Assembly (NCBI GenBank): GCA_020746875.1
Contig: JAGTJL010000011.1
Location: 1,054,001 to 1,118,000, forward strand
Reading direction: 5' to 3'
Source of the DNA: Rhexocercosporidium sp. MPI-PUGE-AT-0058
Lineage: Eukaryota > Ascomycota > Leotiomycetes > Helotiales
DNA: 64,000 nt
The translations under genes were made by a program, and so were the position numbers. Under the pieces are notes generated by a model, which saw nothing but the letters and a program-made list of their open reading frames with translations, was not told the origin of the DNA and made no database searches. This document shows, in pieces, positions 12,801-25,685 of the stretch (positions are counted from its first letter, which is position 1; each line of letters begins with the position of its first letter).

Positions 12801-13907
12801 ATAATAAATTATAACTTTAAAAGGGCACGTTCTTAAGCCGCTATTAAGTCGCGAACTAAATTATTAACAAATCCACTAGCTTTACTAGCAACTTTTTAAT
12901 ACGGCGGCGGCAAGCGGCCATATTACTAATAATAATACTAACACTAACAGTACTAGCACTAGTATTAACCCGAGTAAGTAAGAGGATTAAGCGGAGGGCA
13001 GGGGCAAGGACGACGGGAGCGGGGGCCGGGGCGGGGGCGGCAGTAATAATTAAATAATTAAAATCAGATTTTTTAAAGCTATTTATAAAGATAAAATAAA
13101 TATATTAAGCGCAGTAAGAGTATTACGAACCGAAGCCCGGAGGTTTCTTAATTATTACTTAAAATTAATTAACTTTAAAATATAAGAACTAAAGCTAAAC
13201 TTACGTAAGTACGAGAAGTACTACGCTTCTCTTTTATAAAAGCGGCAAAAGCTACCGCGATAGCAGGCCTAATAAAACTAATATAACTATAATTCTGGCT
13301 ATAGCACTAAAGGCATCGAGCCGAATTAGTAATATCTTAATAAATACTAATAAGAAAGTTACCTTTTAAGGCAGCTTTAATACATGCCGAGCAAAGGACC
13401 TCCTTATTAGTACCTGCCTCAGCACGCCGGCGGGCGGGAATAGCAGGAGCGGCAGGAGAAGGCGTAAGAGAAGGAATGCGAGGGCGACGGCGAGAGGGAG
13501 GGCGAGGGGCGGCGGCAGGCTATTATAACTAATCAGTATACTTCAACTCACTTAATCTCTTAATCTTTTAACTTAAATAACGTCAGAAACTAAATTTAAA
13601 AATATAAAAAATAAAAGAAAATATACCTTTTTAATTACGTAAGTAATAACGAGATTAAAAAAGCGGAAGGCACGAGCGGCTAATTTAGCGGCAGAGACAC
13701 GACTTATTTTTAAATTTAATATACTTATAAAAGGAAGTTATAAGGGAAGGGAAGCTATTATATACTCTCGCTTATACGTTAAGTATATTTACTTTAATTA
13801 CCAGTTATCACTTTTCCTTATTATCTGTCGTTTTATTATTATTTATTATATTTATTATATACTTGTTTGCTTCGCTAAAGCTACGTATTATCTTTAGCGA
13901 GGGGGTA

Positions 13908-14104
13908 TATCGTGCAGGTTATAATTAATTAGTTAAGCGAGCCTAATCAAGATTATCTAAACTATAGCGCCAGTAAACTCCTTTATTCAGGGAGCTTGAA
14001 TGCGCTATATGTAATAATAAAAACAATAGTTATATACGCAACTGCGCAGCCTTCAATTAAACTAATATTCGCTTCTATAAAGCCTCAAGGTATGTTGCAC
14101 GATA
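13908..14104 (+). repeat. R2 3' LTR
   Basis: 197 bp, begins TATCGTGCAGG (TA where the 5' copy has TG) and ends TGCACGATA. Same length as the 5' LTR, with transitions dominating the differences. Confidence 0.9.
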
Positions 14105-14109
14105 ATAAG

Positions 14110-17100
14110 TATATACGAAATAATTAAACGCTATATAATAAAATAATTTAAGGAATATTAAGTAATCTTTTTTTTTAAAAATAATACTTTTTAACGCGCC
14201 TTTAACTTTCTCTATTCTTATAAATAGTTTACAAAACGCGATTAGCGTGACAGTGACGTATAACTTAAATTAATACTATAAGCACTCCGAAACAGGCTTA
14301 AATCGACATAAAAACTACGTTATAAAAAGTAACGCGTATTACTTAGACCGAAAGATTAAGTATTCGTTTAAAAATAGACGCGAAAACAAATTTAAGCTAA
14401 AACCTGGCTATTTTAGTTATATTATTTATAAAAAATTAGATTATTATAATAGCCGTTATATAAATAAAAAAAAAGCTACTTTTAAAGTAAAATACTTTAT
14501 AAATCGAAAAGCAAAAGGCTTTAAAGCTAATAATTCCTCTTTTAAAATATATTTAATATATATAAAAGAGAACGGTTTTGATTCGGACAGGATTCGGACC
14601 CCTTTTAAAGACTATAATAATTACTATAAGTTAAAATCGTTATCGGAAGTCGATTTTATTATTAATTTAAACGACTTAAACGTAAGTAAAAAAAGCGACG
14701 ACTTAGCACTTTATATAATTATATTTATAATAAATAAGAAAAAGTATAACGTACGAGAAGTACTTTAATAACTTAAGGAGCGAAGAATAATTCACATTTT
14801 AAAGGCTATAATTATAAAACCTATTGCTTTCGAGGCATATATAATATAATAAATTAATAAATTCTATTAAAGTCTACTAATCGACACAAGAGCGTTTAAT
14901 AAGAATACCGGCGGCATTAACTAATTGCGGGCGTTATAATAAATCTAAAACATTAAATTTAATATAAGTTAAATAAAAACGAGTAAGATTATATTTAATG
15001 CCGGTTCGAGACCTTCCCTTAGAGTTATAATAATTAATACTCTTATTAATAAAATAAAATTCACAATCGTGGACGCGGATATACCGTTCCTAATTTGTTT
15101 ATAATAATTAAATAAGCTTAATATATAATACGACAATTTCTATAATATATTAATTTAAAATAAAAAGAAACACTTAATCGTTTAAAAGAAAAGTTATATA
15201 TAACTTCTTTTAAATCGCTATAGTTAACTTTTTAATTTTTTAACGGAGACAATTAACACGTGCTACATCTGCAAAAAAATCGAGAAGCGGACGTCCGCCA
15301 ACCATTCTGGCGCTTTTGGAGCCAAAGTTATATGTCGAAAATTTTGGGGACAGTTTCTTATTATAGTAAATTAAAAGCGCGCCGAAGGCGTAAAAAGCGT
15401 CGAAAGCACCGAAAGCGCCTAAATAGACTAATTATTTTATTTTATTTAATATATTAATAAGGTTTATAAAAGTATTAATAATATATTAATAATAAATATG
15501 CCTCTTATAACGCCCGATTAGGGCTAGGGCCGGCTAGCGTGCGCATATAATTTACCCGAAACGAACGATTTTCTTATTATAATTTTTTTAACGTGGATAT
15601 TCATAGCGTGAGAGCTTTAACGAGACTAGTTTTTAGGACGTGCCTGACGAAATATAAGCAAAAGTTAAAAATAACGCTAATCTAACCGGATTCGGTTAAT
15701 AACAAAACGCTAAGATATTTTTTATAAAAAATATATAATATTTTAACGTTTAAATTATATTTATAAAAATTACTTAATTAAGCTTAACGTATATTAAAAT
15801 AAACTAGCGCTTTTAATACTAGCGACCGATTAAAATTTAAAAAGGCGGCTTTAGGCGTTAAAGGCGGCCTTTTAGCGAAAATGGCGAAAATGGCGAAAAT
15901 GGCGGATTTGATTTCTGGGCGTCCGCCAACTTTTTTATTAATGTACCTCATAGAAACGGAGATTAGACGATTTTATGCGGTTTAGCTACCTTATAATAGC
16001 GCGTTTAAAGCTCTTACTAAATTAAGCCGGCTATAATCTTAATTCTAAAGTAATAAAGAAAGTCAAAGAGTTATATGAGTATTACTAAAGGCATAGAAAG
16101 GCTTTATAAAGGTTTAAATTTAAATTAAAGGACGACGTTAACTTTAATTATATAATTTACGTTAATATAGTTTAGTTAAAGGCTAAATAAGTCTTTTATA
16201 TAATTAACGAAAGCACGGGGTTTAATTAAGTAAAATTACTCCGAAAGGCCACTAAATTAGCTATAACTCGGTTTGTATTTAACGCACTTAAATTAGCATA
16301 AATAAATACTTACCTCGGCCCTTTTAATTACGTAGTTTACGACTACGAGACTAATTTTAACTTAAAAGAGTTTAAGAGCTTTTTAAGATTAATAAAAATA
16401 ACGCCGAAACTCGTATTTATAAAAGCATATTACTTTATTAAAAAGATAAAATAATTCTATTGCCTCTTTCGCCGAACGTATAAAATTATTATAAAAGAAT
16501 ACTTAGAATTAAGTAATAAAAACAGATTATAAATAGCTATAAAGGCAGTTAATAATATAACGAGTCTCTAAGGCCTTGTCCTTATACTATTTGTTTTTAG
16601 CGCTTATCTTAAATTAACCGAAATGAACTTATTAAATCCGTTTATTAAGTAACGCGCTATTATTATTAAGAAAGCTATAAAAGAAATTTATAAGATTTAA
16701 GCTAGCTAGTAAATAAATGACGCGCTAAGGACGCGTAACGGTCTTATAATAACTCATATATATAACCTTTAAATTAAAAATTAAATTATAATATAAAGGA
16801 AAAAGAAGAAGTAAAAAAGCTTATATAATTTCCTAAAAATAAAGGAAAAGACGTATAAAATTAAAATAAATAATAATAAAATTAAAACTTTTAAATTAAC
16901 TTTTATACGTTTATTTAAAATAAATATATTAAACGTTAAACCTTAAAAAGAAAATTTACTAAAAGAGTTTTATAAGCCGGAATCACGAGTTAACAACTTA
17001 TTTAAGACGATACCGGAAACTTATTAAATCGCAATTAAATTACTTTTTATATAATTAATTCTAGGAATTTAAGTATTTAACGACGATTTTAATATAAAAG

Positions 17101-18745
17101 CGTTTTTTACGGAAAAGGAGACTAAAGATTAAGAGTTCGCTATTAAATTACGAATTAAAGGTAAGATTAAAACGTTAAGTTTATTATTTTAATAATCCCG
17201 AAGAACAGAATATAAAGCACTTATAAAAAAAAGGTATTTTTATATTAATTAATTAAAGCGACTTACGACTTAAAAGCTATTAAATATTTAAGTTACGTAT
17301 AATAAACGAAATTAAAAATAAAAAGACTTTTATATTATAAGAGAAGTTAAGGCTAATAGTTATATACTTTAATAATAAAAGGAAAAAAGATATCTTAATA
17401 TAATTATTAATAATTTAATAAATTAATTAACGACTTTTTATTTATTTAACGGCCTTTATTAAAATGTTAAAACGGATAAGAAATAATACCGAATCGACTT
17501 TAACGATCCGTAATATTACTTAGGCATATGTATAAACTAATATTAAGCTCTTTTAAAAGATCTTTGCGTGGCTACCGGTAAAAATTGCGGACGAGTTGTT
17601 TTATAAAACGGTGTTTATAATAATATTCCTATTATATAATATTTTAAAATTAGGGAATTATTAGTTTAATACGTATTATAAATATTATTAAAAGAACTTA
17701 TAAATAAAAACCTTTATATTTAACCTTTGTTTATTAATATTTACGTAGTAAAATCTTTATTTTAAATTAATTAAAATATAAATAAACGATACTTTTATTT
17801 TAAAAGATAACGAGTTCTTAAAGACGGAATAAGAATAAATTATAAAAGCCGGTTTTTTAATTAAGTTAATATAAGTCTTTAACCCCTTCGAATCGGTCAC
17901 GTTTAATAGTTATATTATTATTATAAAAGGAAACGATCTTTATATGTTTTAAAAGAAATAAAAAGTAAAATTAAAAGTCGTTAACGTTAAATAAGAAAAT
18001 TATAAAGAAGCCTACCGGAAGTAATGCGCTCGCGAAGTATATATCGCAATAATATATTAATTAAAAGCTACGTTTAATTTCTCCGTCGCGGCATAATATT
18101 AAAATCCGTTTATAAAAGAGGCTAAGGCCTTAAATTTACGTCTTTAATAATAAATAAATAACTAAAAGAGAGGCTTACGGTATATACTTATCGCTTTGCG
18201 GTCCGCTAAGGTATACGCCTTTATTAATAGCTCTTTTATTAATAATAAAGACTTAAGCTTATAAATCGGGGTTTTAATGCTAATCGGTACTAAAACGGAA
18301 GGGAATTTAAAGTTTATATTCTATAATAATATTATTTACGCTAGCTTAACGAAGTATAAGAAGATAATACGTATTGTTTTTACTTTTAAGTTTTACGCTA
18401 TAATAATAAGTATTAATATACTTATTTTTATGTCGACTACCGTCGTTATAATAATTAATAAGCTCGGCCTTTTACGCCTTTTTATTATTATTTATATAAA
18501 TTCTTTTTCGTTATATAAATATATCGTTAAACTCGGCACAACAAAAGAAAAACGTTTAATAATTAATATAATAGCTATTCGACAGTCGTACAAACGTAAA
18601 GAGTTAACGGAAATAAAATAAATTAATAAAACTCGTAATTTTATTAATACGATAATTAAGGCAAATCTAAATAAGGCTTTTTAAAAGTTAATTAATTTAA
18701 ATTCTCTTATTATTAAAATAAAAAGTTAAATTTAAAGGCCAACCG
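14110..18745 (+). pseudogene. R1 pol remnant: protease, integrase, RT, RNase H (Copia type)
   Basis: Read with nonsense codons ignored, the plus strand gives a protease-like block IDTRAFNKNTGG near 14878-14920, a zinc-binding CYICKKIEKR near 15262-15290, integrase-like blocks 16050-16450, and FSAYLKLTEMN...QRAI...DALRTRNG near 16590-16745, which I recognise from fungal Copia polyproteins. The end (18277-18745) carries SLYKYIVKLGTTKEKRLI, AIRQSYKRKELTEIK and KANLNKAF, the usual C-terminal RNase H block of these elements. A 115-codon open frame survives at 18277-18621 by chance. An insertion interrupts the integrase region around 15.28-15.94 kb. Not functional. Confidence 0.75.
15280..15940. 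repeat. Unidentified insertion in R1 integrase region, bounded by CGTCCGCCAAC
   Basis: The R1 frame is readable up to about 15290 and again from about 16040 but not between. The intervening DNA has the word CGTCCGCCAAC near both ends (about 15291-15301 and 15925-15935), in direct orientation; the left copy is also part of a palindrome GCGGACGTCCGC. Near the right end the 9-bp unit GCGAAAATG is repeated three times (about 15875-15905). No coding capacity or known family was recognised; the exact ends are uncertain. Confidence 0.4.
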
Positions 18746-19098
18746 AAGGCGATTCGGACTAGTTTCGGTATTGTTTTAAAAAGTGGTGATTTTCTTTAAC
18801 TTTTAATTTTTTTTATATTTTTACCCTCTTTTTATATTATATTTTATATTACTTTTAGTTTACTAAATAAAAAACGGTAATTAAATTCTTTATTTACTTT
18901 TTAATTTAAAGTATTAATAAGCGGTCTTATAATAATACTTTAATAAGGACTTAACTGCCGGTTTTATTATAAAGGGCTACTCTTATATAAAGGTATAAAG
19001 AAAGTATTATTATAAAAAGCTAATTATAAAGCTAATCCGAAATAAAGCTTTTAAAACGATAAGCGGTAAAGACGACGGCGCTTGGCGCGAGTAATTTC

Positions 19099-19640
19099 TT
19101 ACTCGGCCGCAGGCTTATTATCTTCTTCTTCTGCCTCGTCTTTATTTCCTTTTATATTAAAATCTCCTCGACGACGCTTTTTCGCCGCCTTTATTATTAC
19201 ATAGTAAGAGAACTTTAATAAGGCCTTTAAGCGTTAATATTAACCGAATATTAAACTAGAATCGAAAGTACTTATATTAACGTTATTTAATAAATTAAAT
19301 ACTTTTTTATAAAGAACACGAGTCTCCTTTAATAACGCTATTAACGCTTTCTTCTCGGTTTTTAGCGCCTCCGCCGAGGCAACTAAATAAACGGAATTGA
19401 TTTCAGTTATAGCGGCGATTATAATAGCCTTATCTTTTATTACTACGGCAGCGGAGAAGGCAGAGAACTCCTTACTTACGTATTAAGGGAGCTAAATTAT
19501 ATATTAAATATAAAGCTTTTATAAATTGTTTCCGAAGTTAATTTTAAAATTTTATAATTTACGAGGACGTAAGAAGTCTTTTATTTTACGTAATAAGCGT
19601 ATTTCTTCTCTTTCTTATTATAGAAAAAGCAATTATACAA
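19099..19640 (-). pseudogene. Antisense coding remnant between R1 pol and 3' LTR
   Basis: On the minus strand one frame of about 180 codons runs from about 19640 to the TAA at 19099-19101 with only a handful of nonsense codons. It is rich in Lys, Glu, Ala and Leu (ASAEALKTEKKALIALLKET), suggesting a coiled coil, and ends in a basic then acidic tail (KKRRRGDFNIKG, then DEAEEEDNKPAAE). Such single-frame continuity with nonsense only is what RIP leaves of a real gene. Antisense ORFs between pol and the 3' LTR are known in some plant retrotransposons; here the product is unknown. It could also be a separate inserted fragment. Confidence 0.45.
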
Positions 19641-19749
19641 CGGAATCGTTGCTATAAGGCGGGCGCAGCGGAGGCAGTATATATAATAGGCAGCCCGGAG
19701 GGCATCGACAAGAACGGGAATTAATATTATATTATTTATTAATATTTAA

Positions 19750-19867
<118 letters not shown>

Positions 19868-22574
19868 GGGGCCAGCTAAATCGCCTTGGGCAAATGGCTA
19901 AACCGCCTTGCCAAGGCCTCGCTTAATTTTTGATTGACTGCGCCCGTACATTTATCAAAGGTACTAACCCATACAAATTGTTAGCGACTCTACTTAACCT
20001 TAATGCAAGGCATATTCAGAGCCTCACCTTCAGCGCCCCTCTCACCATACCACTTTTGCCCTCAACATGTCGTTTTCCTCCGCACAAGCTTGCGGCCCCC
20101 CTTCTACAGAAAAAACTTACACTACAGTTAATACTGCGATTGCTGCTATTCAAAGGCATGCAAAAGAATATAGCTATGCCTTCCTCCGGCGCGATAAAAC
20201 ACCAAATCGAATGGTCTACGTCTACGATCGTGCTAAGAAATACGACAGCAAAGGCAAAAAAGAGCACGTCAACGAGATAAATCGACGCAAGAATACTAAT
20301 AATAAAAAGACAGATTGCAAGATGAAGGTAGTGTTGACTCGAGATAAGACGACGGGGAATTGGCAGGTTGAAGTTAAGAAGGGAAAGCATAACTATACAA
20401 GGTCTGCAGACTCTTCTGCCCATCCTATACATAGATTAGCTATTATTTCGGCGGAAACAGCTTCTCGGATTAATACCTTTGCAAAGGCTAGCTTATCAAA
20501 TACTGAGATTATATCTACTTTGCGCTAAGAAGACACCGGAGTGACCTTAACTTCTAAGGATGTATCAAATCTAATACAAAAATCAAGGTCTAAAGAGCTT
20601 AATGACATGTCACCGTTATACTGGCTTTTAAAAGTATATAACTTAATAATAACCGTCTATTATTTGCTAATAATTTATATAGAAACTATAAGATAACGAT
20701 TATTCCCCTACGTATAAGCCTAAAAGTAATCACCTCCGGCAGCTCTTTTTCATTGCCTCCGCCTTAATTCAGCTTTAGAAGCAGCATTCCAATATTCTTT
20801 TGCTCGATTATATATACAAAATAAACCGATTTAATATGCCGTTACTAAATATATGCGGAATAACAGGCAATAATATAGTGATTCAGCTGAGGATATACTT
20901 CTTGTTAAAAGAGACGGAAAAAGACTATAAATAAGCGCTTACGCAACTAAGAGCTATTATATTTAAGCACACGATTCCGGAGCCACTTTTTATTATAATA
21001 AATAAAGAATTAGCTCTTATTAAATGCCTTAATATATAGTTTCCCTTAACTCGTCACTTCCTCTGTCGATGGCACGTTAATATAAACGTACTGGCTAAAA
21101 CTAAGAAGTTCTTCCTTAGCTTAATTAAAAGTGACGATAGAAACTGGACACGCTACCTACGCTTTTAAGCATTCCTTATCTCCTAGAATAAGTTGCTAGC
21201 CAGTATATTTAAGCAGCAATATAATAATCGTTTACGGAACATACACATTTAATACCTAGTAAGTGCTATAAGTTATGTCACGAGAACATAGCTTCTTTAG
21301 AAGGAGAAACTCGTCGCTTTTTAGGTTAATCAAGACTACTACTTTAGTATTACTATAACCTCTCCTATTAAAAGTTGTCACGCAACTCTTAAGAGGTATT
21401 TATAGCGAGGGCATGGAGATTTACGTAATATTTTCCTTAAATTATAACTGTTTTGGGAAGCCTAATATAAGAATATACGAGTTACTATTACTTAGCAGAA
21501 AATGAAGCCGAAACACAGTGTGAATACCCCCTTATTCGCTACTGTCCTTCCTTAGGTTTATGTTTACGCTTTACTAAAGATTAAGCAAAAGCAAAGCAAA
21601 TTAAACTCTAATAATTAGCTTCCTTAATACGGCTATAGTTGCGTTACAACTAAGTCTTTAGGTTTACCTTGTTACTATTAAATCTTTACGAGCCGACGGG
21701 TTTATAGATGTATATTATTAACTTAAATACATCCTTATTAGTAGTACGACAGGCTAATTTCAATACAGCCGGCCTTAAATGCTCATCGGCTTTCCCTGCC
21801 TTTACTAAATCCTCTTAAGGTCAAAAGCAAAGGCAGGCCTAAGGGAGCTCTTAATAATAGTAATAAACCATCACGTATAGCACCTTCGAACACTCGCCGT
21901 GAGCCTTTATAATTCGAGCTACTTTTAAGCTCTACGCCAGCTATTCTTCCTTTAGTATTTTCATTAACTCAGTAGGTCTTTACTATGCGTTAAACACCGA
22001 CTACAACTGCTTTAATCATACAACGACTTATAAGTAGGCACTAGGATTTATATAAGCCGGGAACAGCAAGAAAGCGTGGTTATTAACGTGGCATATTATT
22101 AATCTACCAGTCAAATAGTATTGAAGATGCTACTAAGCTTGCTACATATGCAATACAAAAAGCTATTAATTAGGCTTTAGCTCTAATACAAAATCACGAC
22201 TTCAGTGATATCGACGACATCGAGACTCTAGCTGTCACTAAACCACCCCAGCCGGCTACTCCAAAAACCCCTGTTTCTTACCAAATGGAGCTCTTTATAC
22301 GGTCCTCTCCAATGTAAGCACGAGTAAACCAGTCCGTGGTACTCACAGAGAGTCAGTTGACGGAAGCAAATGCTCTGTATAATGTTGACTCCTAATAGGA
22401 TAATAATAGTACGCAAGATCAGGCGTTATTAATTAAGTAGTTGCATTAGGGATACCTAGCTTTAGTAGTAATTTATACGTGTTCGCGAGTATCCTAAATG
22501 CACACCCCATAACCGAGACGCCGAGCCTTGGCAAGGCGGTTTAGCCATTTGCCCAAGGCGATTTAGCTGGCCCC
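19868..22574 (+). mobile_element. Mutator-like (MULE) DNA transposon, 2707 bp
   Basis: The ends are perfect 50-bp terminal inverted repeats (19868-19917 and 22525-22574) beginning GGGGCCAGCTAAATCGCC. It sits inside a TTA array, so the target duplication cannot be sized: 2, 5 or 8 bases all match (for example TATTATTA on both sides). The transposase remnant inside begins with a FAR1/WRKY-GCM1-like DNA-binding region typical of fungal MULEs. GC content is higher and transitions fewer than in the surrounding retroelements, so it arrived later. The downstream part of its gene is broken by stops, so it is non-autonomous now. Confidence 0.9.
20067..21640 (+). pseudogene. MULE transposase, N-terminal FAR1-like part open, remainder broken
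   Basis: An open stretch from ATG 20067 to TAA 20526-20528 (153 aa) carries the FAR1-type region: FLRRDKTPNRMVYVYDRAKK, then C-K-M near residues 92-95 and KKGKHNYTRSADSSAHPIHR, ending with a helix (ETASRINTFAKASLSNTEII). The same frame continues after the TAA with further nonsense codons (DTGVTLTSKDVSNLIQKSR follows directly), so the break is a point change, not a frameshift. The DDE catalytic core should lie downstream, but the residues could not be placed with certainty. The usual Hop-like fungal MULE transposase is about 800 aa; this element has room for it. The end coordinate is approximate. Confidence 0.8.
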
Positions 22575-22721
<147 letters not shown>

Positions 22722-23042
22722 GTCTATAGAATCTATTAGCACTTCGTTTTTATATAAATTAACAATTTAAAAGTATAAACTCTATTAATATAATTACTTA
22801 AGAGATCAAGTCGATTCCTAAGGGAGATTTCTCTTTATATTTATAATTAATCAATAATAATAAGCACTTTAATGGCTAGTCGAGCTCCTCGCTTAGCTAT
22901 TTATTATTTACTAATGGAGTTCGGCTCTTTTATTTTATTATTACGGCCTCTTTCCTTAATATATTTTATTCCTTACTTCTTTATATACTCTTCTTTTTTA
23001 CGTTTATAACTCTTATTGTTTTTTTAAAAGAAGTTTTGCTTA

Positions 23043-23249
23043 TATTAATTTATAAGGATTCTTATCGATATAGAATTTTAACTTAAGGCCGAAACGGTAG
23101 GGTTTCGGTAAAGTTCCGGACCGGTATATAAAGAGCTTTACTCCTATCTTAAAAAAATACGCTTTATAATACTTTTAAAATCACTTAATAATATTAATAT
23201 TTATTTAAATGACTTTGTTATTATATGTCCCGGTACAGTTATACCGATA
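23043..23249 (+). repeat. R1 3' LTR
   Basis: 207 bp partner of 4878-5084. It is more altered at its left end (TATTAATTTATAAGG) and ends CCGATA, followed by the duplicated target ATTAT at 23250-23254. Confidence 0.88.
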
Positions 23250-23254
23250 ATTAT

Positions 23255-25000
23255 TAAATTAAGTATTATATAAGTTAATATTTTTCTTTAAGAAAGTTAT
23301 GAATTCGGTTAGCCATATAATTATACTTAATTCCGGTAATTTTAAATCTAATTAGCTTTTATATTTTAAAATTAAAAAAAAGACTTTCATTATTTGATAT
23401 CTTATAATCCTTTTAATTAAATAAAATAATTTAATAATTATATAATTAATTAGATATTCGCAGAAACAAGTTATAAAATATAAAGTTGCTTTCTTTCTTA
23501 TTACTTGCGGAAGCTTATTTCGGTAATAAAAGCGCGTTATAAAGCCGGAGGAATATATAATAAATCATTAAAGAATTCGATAATTAAATAAAATAATATA
23601 AATAGCGACGAATTCTAATTATTTAAAATATCAGCTTTAAGCTACTGAAATTATCGAAAGAAATAATATCGAGAAGTAAAGTAATTAATAAAAAAAGCTA
23701 TTTTCGTAAGCTGCTTTAATAAAATAAAATAAGCTTCTTTCGCGGCGCTAATAGCAAGGTTGCTTAAAGCAGCTTAATGAAAATGGCTTAGTAAAAGCAA
23801 CTCCGTGAAATCAGCTTTATAAAAATAACTTCGCACTTTATATTACCATGTCGACAAGCTTTTTTTTTATAATTATTTTTTTATTCCTTTATAATTCATT
23901 TCTTATATTCTTTTTATTAAATTTCTTTTATACGCTTTTAATCGCAGACGTGGAATTAACGACGCGCCTTACTTCAAATAGCAAAAGAATCCCTTAATAT
24001 AATTATAATTACGCATATAAAACTCGCGCGAATACTAACTTCTTAATTAAAATCATAAACCGCTCCTCTTAATATTAAAATAATAAAAATAAAAGGTTTA
24101 TATTACATTAACTTAGCTTTAAGTAAATAATTTAGAAAATAAATACTCTATTATAATCTAAAGCATCGATTCTTATTTATTTAAAAATGTTAAGATCTCT
24201 TGTCTTGGATTTTAGTTTATACGGCGTGTACTTTTAATTATATTGAAGCTTAGCGATATTATATCGCTTATATAGGCAATCAGGCTAGTAATTACTAATT
24301 ATAAGAGGCGCTAGTACTTATAGTAGACTTAAGAAGCGTTTTATATTATAAAATGGGTGAATAAGCTCAAGGTTAAAAGCTATATTATTATAGTAATAAG
24401 AAAAGACTTATACGATTTTAATTAAGTTATTAAATTATAGTCTTATGTCTCGTTTATATTACGGGTACTTATTGTAATTAATTGTTTTTTCTGGGTTATT
24501 ATAAGGTTATTTAAAGAGCTTTGTAACTTAAGTAAATTATTAAGTATACTATATATCTGGACAGTTAAGTCAAATGTACCGCTAATAAACAACGCTACGA
24601 GGCATAATCTTAACGCATAAGCTTATGTTATGTTTATATCTCGAAATAGGTTAATTGAGCTTGATTTTACTTGGTCCGAAAAAATCTTAATTATAAAATA
24701 AAAGGATGAAATTAGTGATAAATATAATTATACTTAGTACATAAACTTATAAAAGCCCATTCCCTTGCTTAAAAGAAGTCCGGACTCTTATTATAACTTA
24801 AGGAGTATTATTAAGGTTCTTCGCAAACACGGGGAGGAAGGGAAGTTTTTAATGTTATTTCGTAAATATAAAACACGGACATTCTTTATAATAAGTCGAG
24901 GCATCCCACTTATTACGGAAACTAATTAATTGCTTTGCCGAATTATTAAAACTTACTTACTTTGCCGCTTGCTTGGCTCTAAGCACGAGAGGTTTAAGGG
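23255..25000. repeat. AT-rich RIP-altered flank of R1
   Basis: Stops in all frames and heavy TA content. At 23700-23830 several AAGCTGCTTT/AAAGCAGCTT-like words occur, resembling those at 3405-3640 on the other side of R1. No domain could be read. Confidence 0.45.
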
Positions 25001-25685
25001 TGTATTCCTTTTTATATTTATGACTCCTATTGCGTTGTTCTCGATTTTGCCCGAATGTGGTGATTTAGGAATGGAGTTTTAGGATTTAAGAGATGCGAAT
25101 ATAGTCAGTGGCTTTAAGTTATTATGAGATTATCTCCCTTTTTGAAATTATTTAGTAAGCGGGGAAGTTTTGAATTAGTCCTTAGGAAGAGATTGAGATT
25201 GTAGAAACCCTTCGTGCCGAGAAAAAGCATGGGCACTTTGTCTTTGAATAACTAAAACTCTGTAACTTATATAACGGCCATCCCTGCGTAACGGAAAACG
25301 CTTTGTACCGGAAAATTTAGCCGGTACATCGACTTCAAGCATTATGAAATCTATGCACCTTATAGTGTTTTTTATAACTTTTTATAAGTTATATTTTGTG
25401 GCTACTCTTAAATAACTTAACTGCCTTCGACTGAAAAAACCACGCTTACGTTGTCGCCCCACGCCTAGTTTACAAAACGTCTCCTTTAATAACGTCTGTC
25501 CCTGCGTAGCGAGACACACCCTGTCACGAGACAGATATATGGGTTTGGAATCGTAGATTTTTTTTGACAAGTATACGAAGTTATTACTCATACGTCACTT
25601 TCCTTAACTGTTTCCCCCCAAGGAGAGCACTTAGTAATAAGAAAAAAGACTATAGTTGATCATGCTGTCGATCATTTCAATCACG
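25001..25685. other. Transition from AT-rich nest to the NLR gene; 3' flank
   Basis: Intermediate composition and no gene. A perfect hairpin GTACCGG...CCGGTAC is at about 25297-25320. The words CCATCCCTGCGTAACGG (25279 onward) and CTGTCCCTGCGTAGCGAG (about 25496) look like two diverged copies about 215 bp apart, probably old repeat debris. NLR polyadenylation should lie here; no certain signal was chosen. Confidence 0.4.

Larger units (their letters stand above)
6647..14109 (+). mobile_element. R2: complete degenerate Ty1/Copia retrotransposon inside R1
   Basis: LTRs 6652-6848 and 13908-14104, both 197 bp, are flanked by perfect 5-bp duplications ATAAG (6647-6651, 14105-14109). LTR ends form an inverted repeat TGTCGTGCA/TGCACGACA, altered at each end only by C/T and G/A changes. 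A polypurine tract AGCGAGGGGG (13896-13905) precedes the 3' LTR. Domain order in plus orientation is zinc knuckle (about 8020-8085), integrase core (about 9190-9350), reverse transcriptase with ALYGL (about 11490) and YVDN (about 11620), then RNase H with TEAEL (about 12250). Integrase before reverse transcriptase is the Copia order. Every frame is closed by nonsense codons, so it is not autonomous. Confidence 0.93.

Noticed and set aside
15260..15457. 65-codon plus frame with an Arg/Lys-rich end
   Set aside because: It runs from an R1 integrase fragment into the unclassified insertion and has no domain; chance opening in AT-rich DNA.
18277..18621. 114-aa frame as a stand-alone hydrophobic protein
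   Set aside because: Its motifs are the RNase H end of a Copia polyprotein, so it is part of R1 pol and not a gene.
25382..25591. 69-aa minus frame next to the NLR gene
   Set aside because: No start context, no domain and it overlaps diverged repeat words; considered chance.
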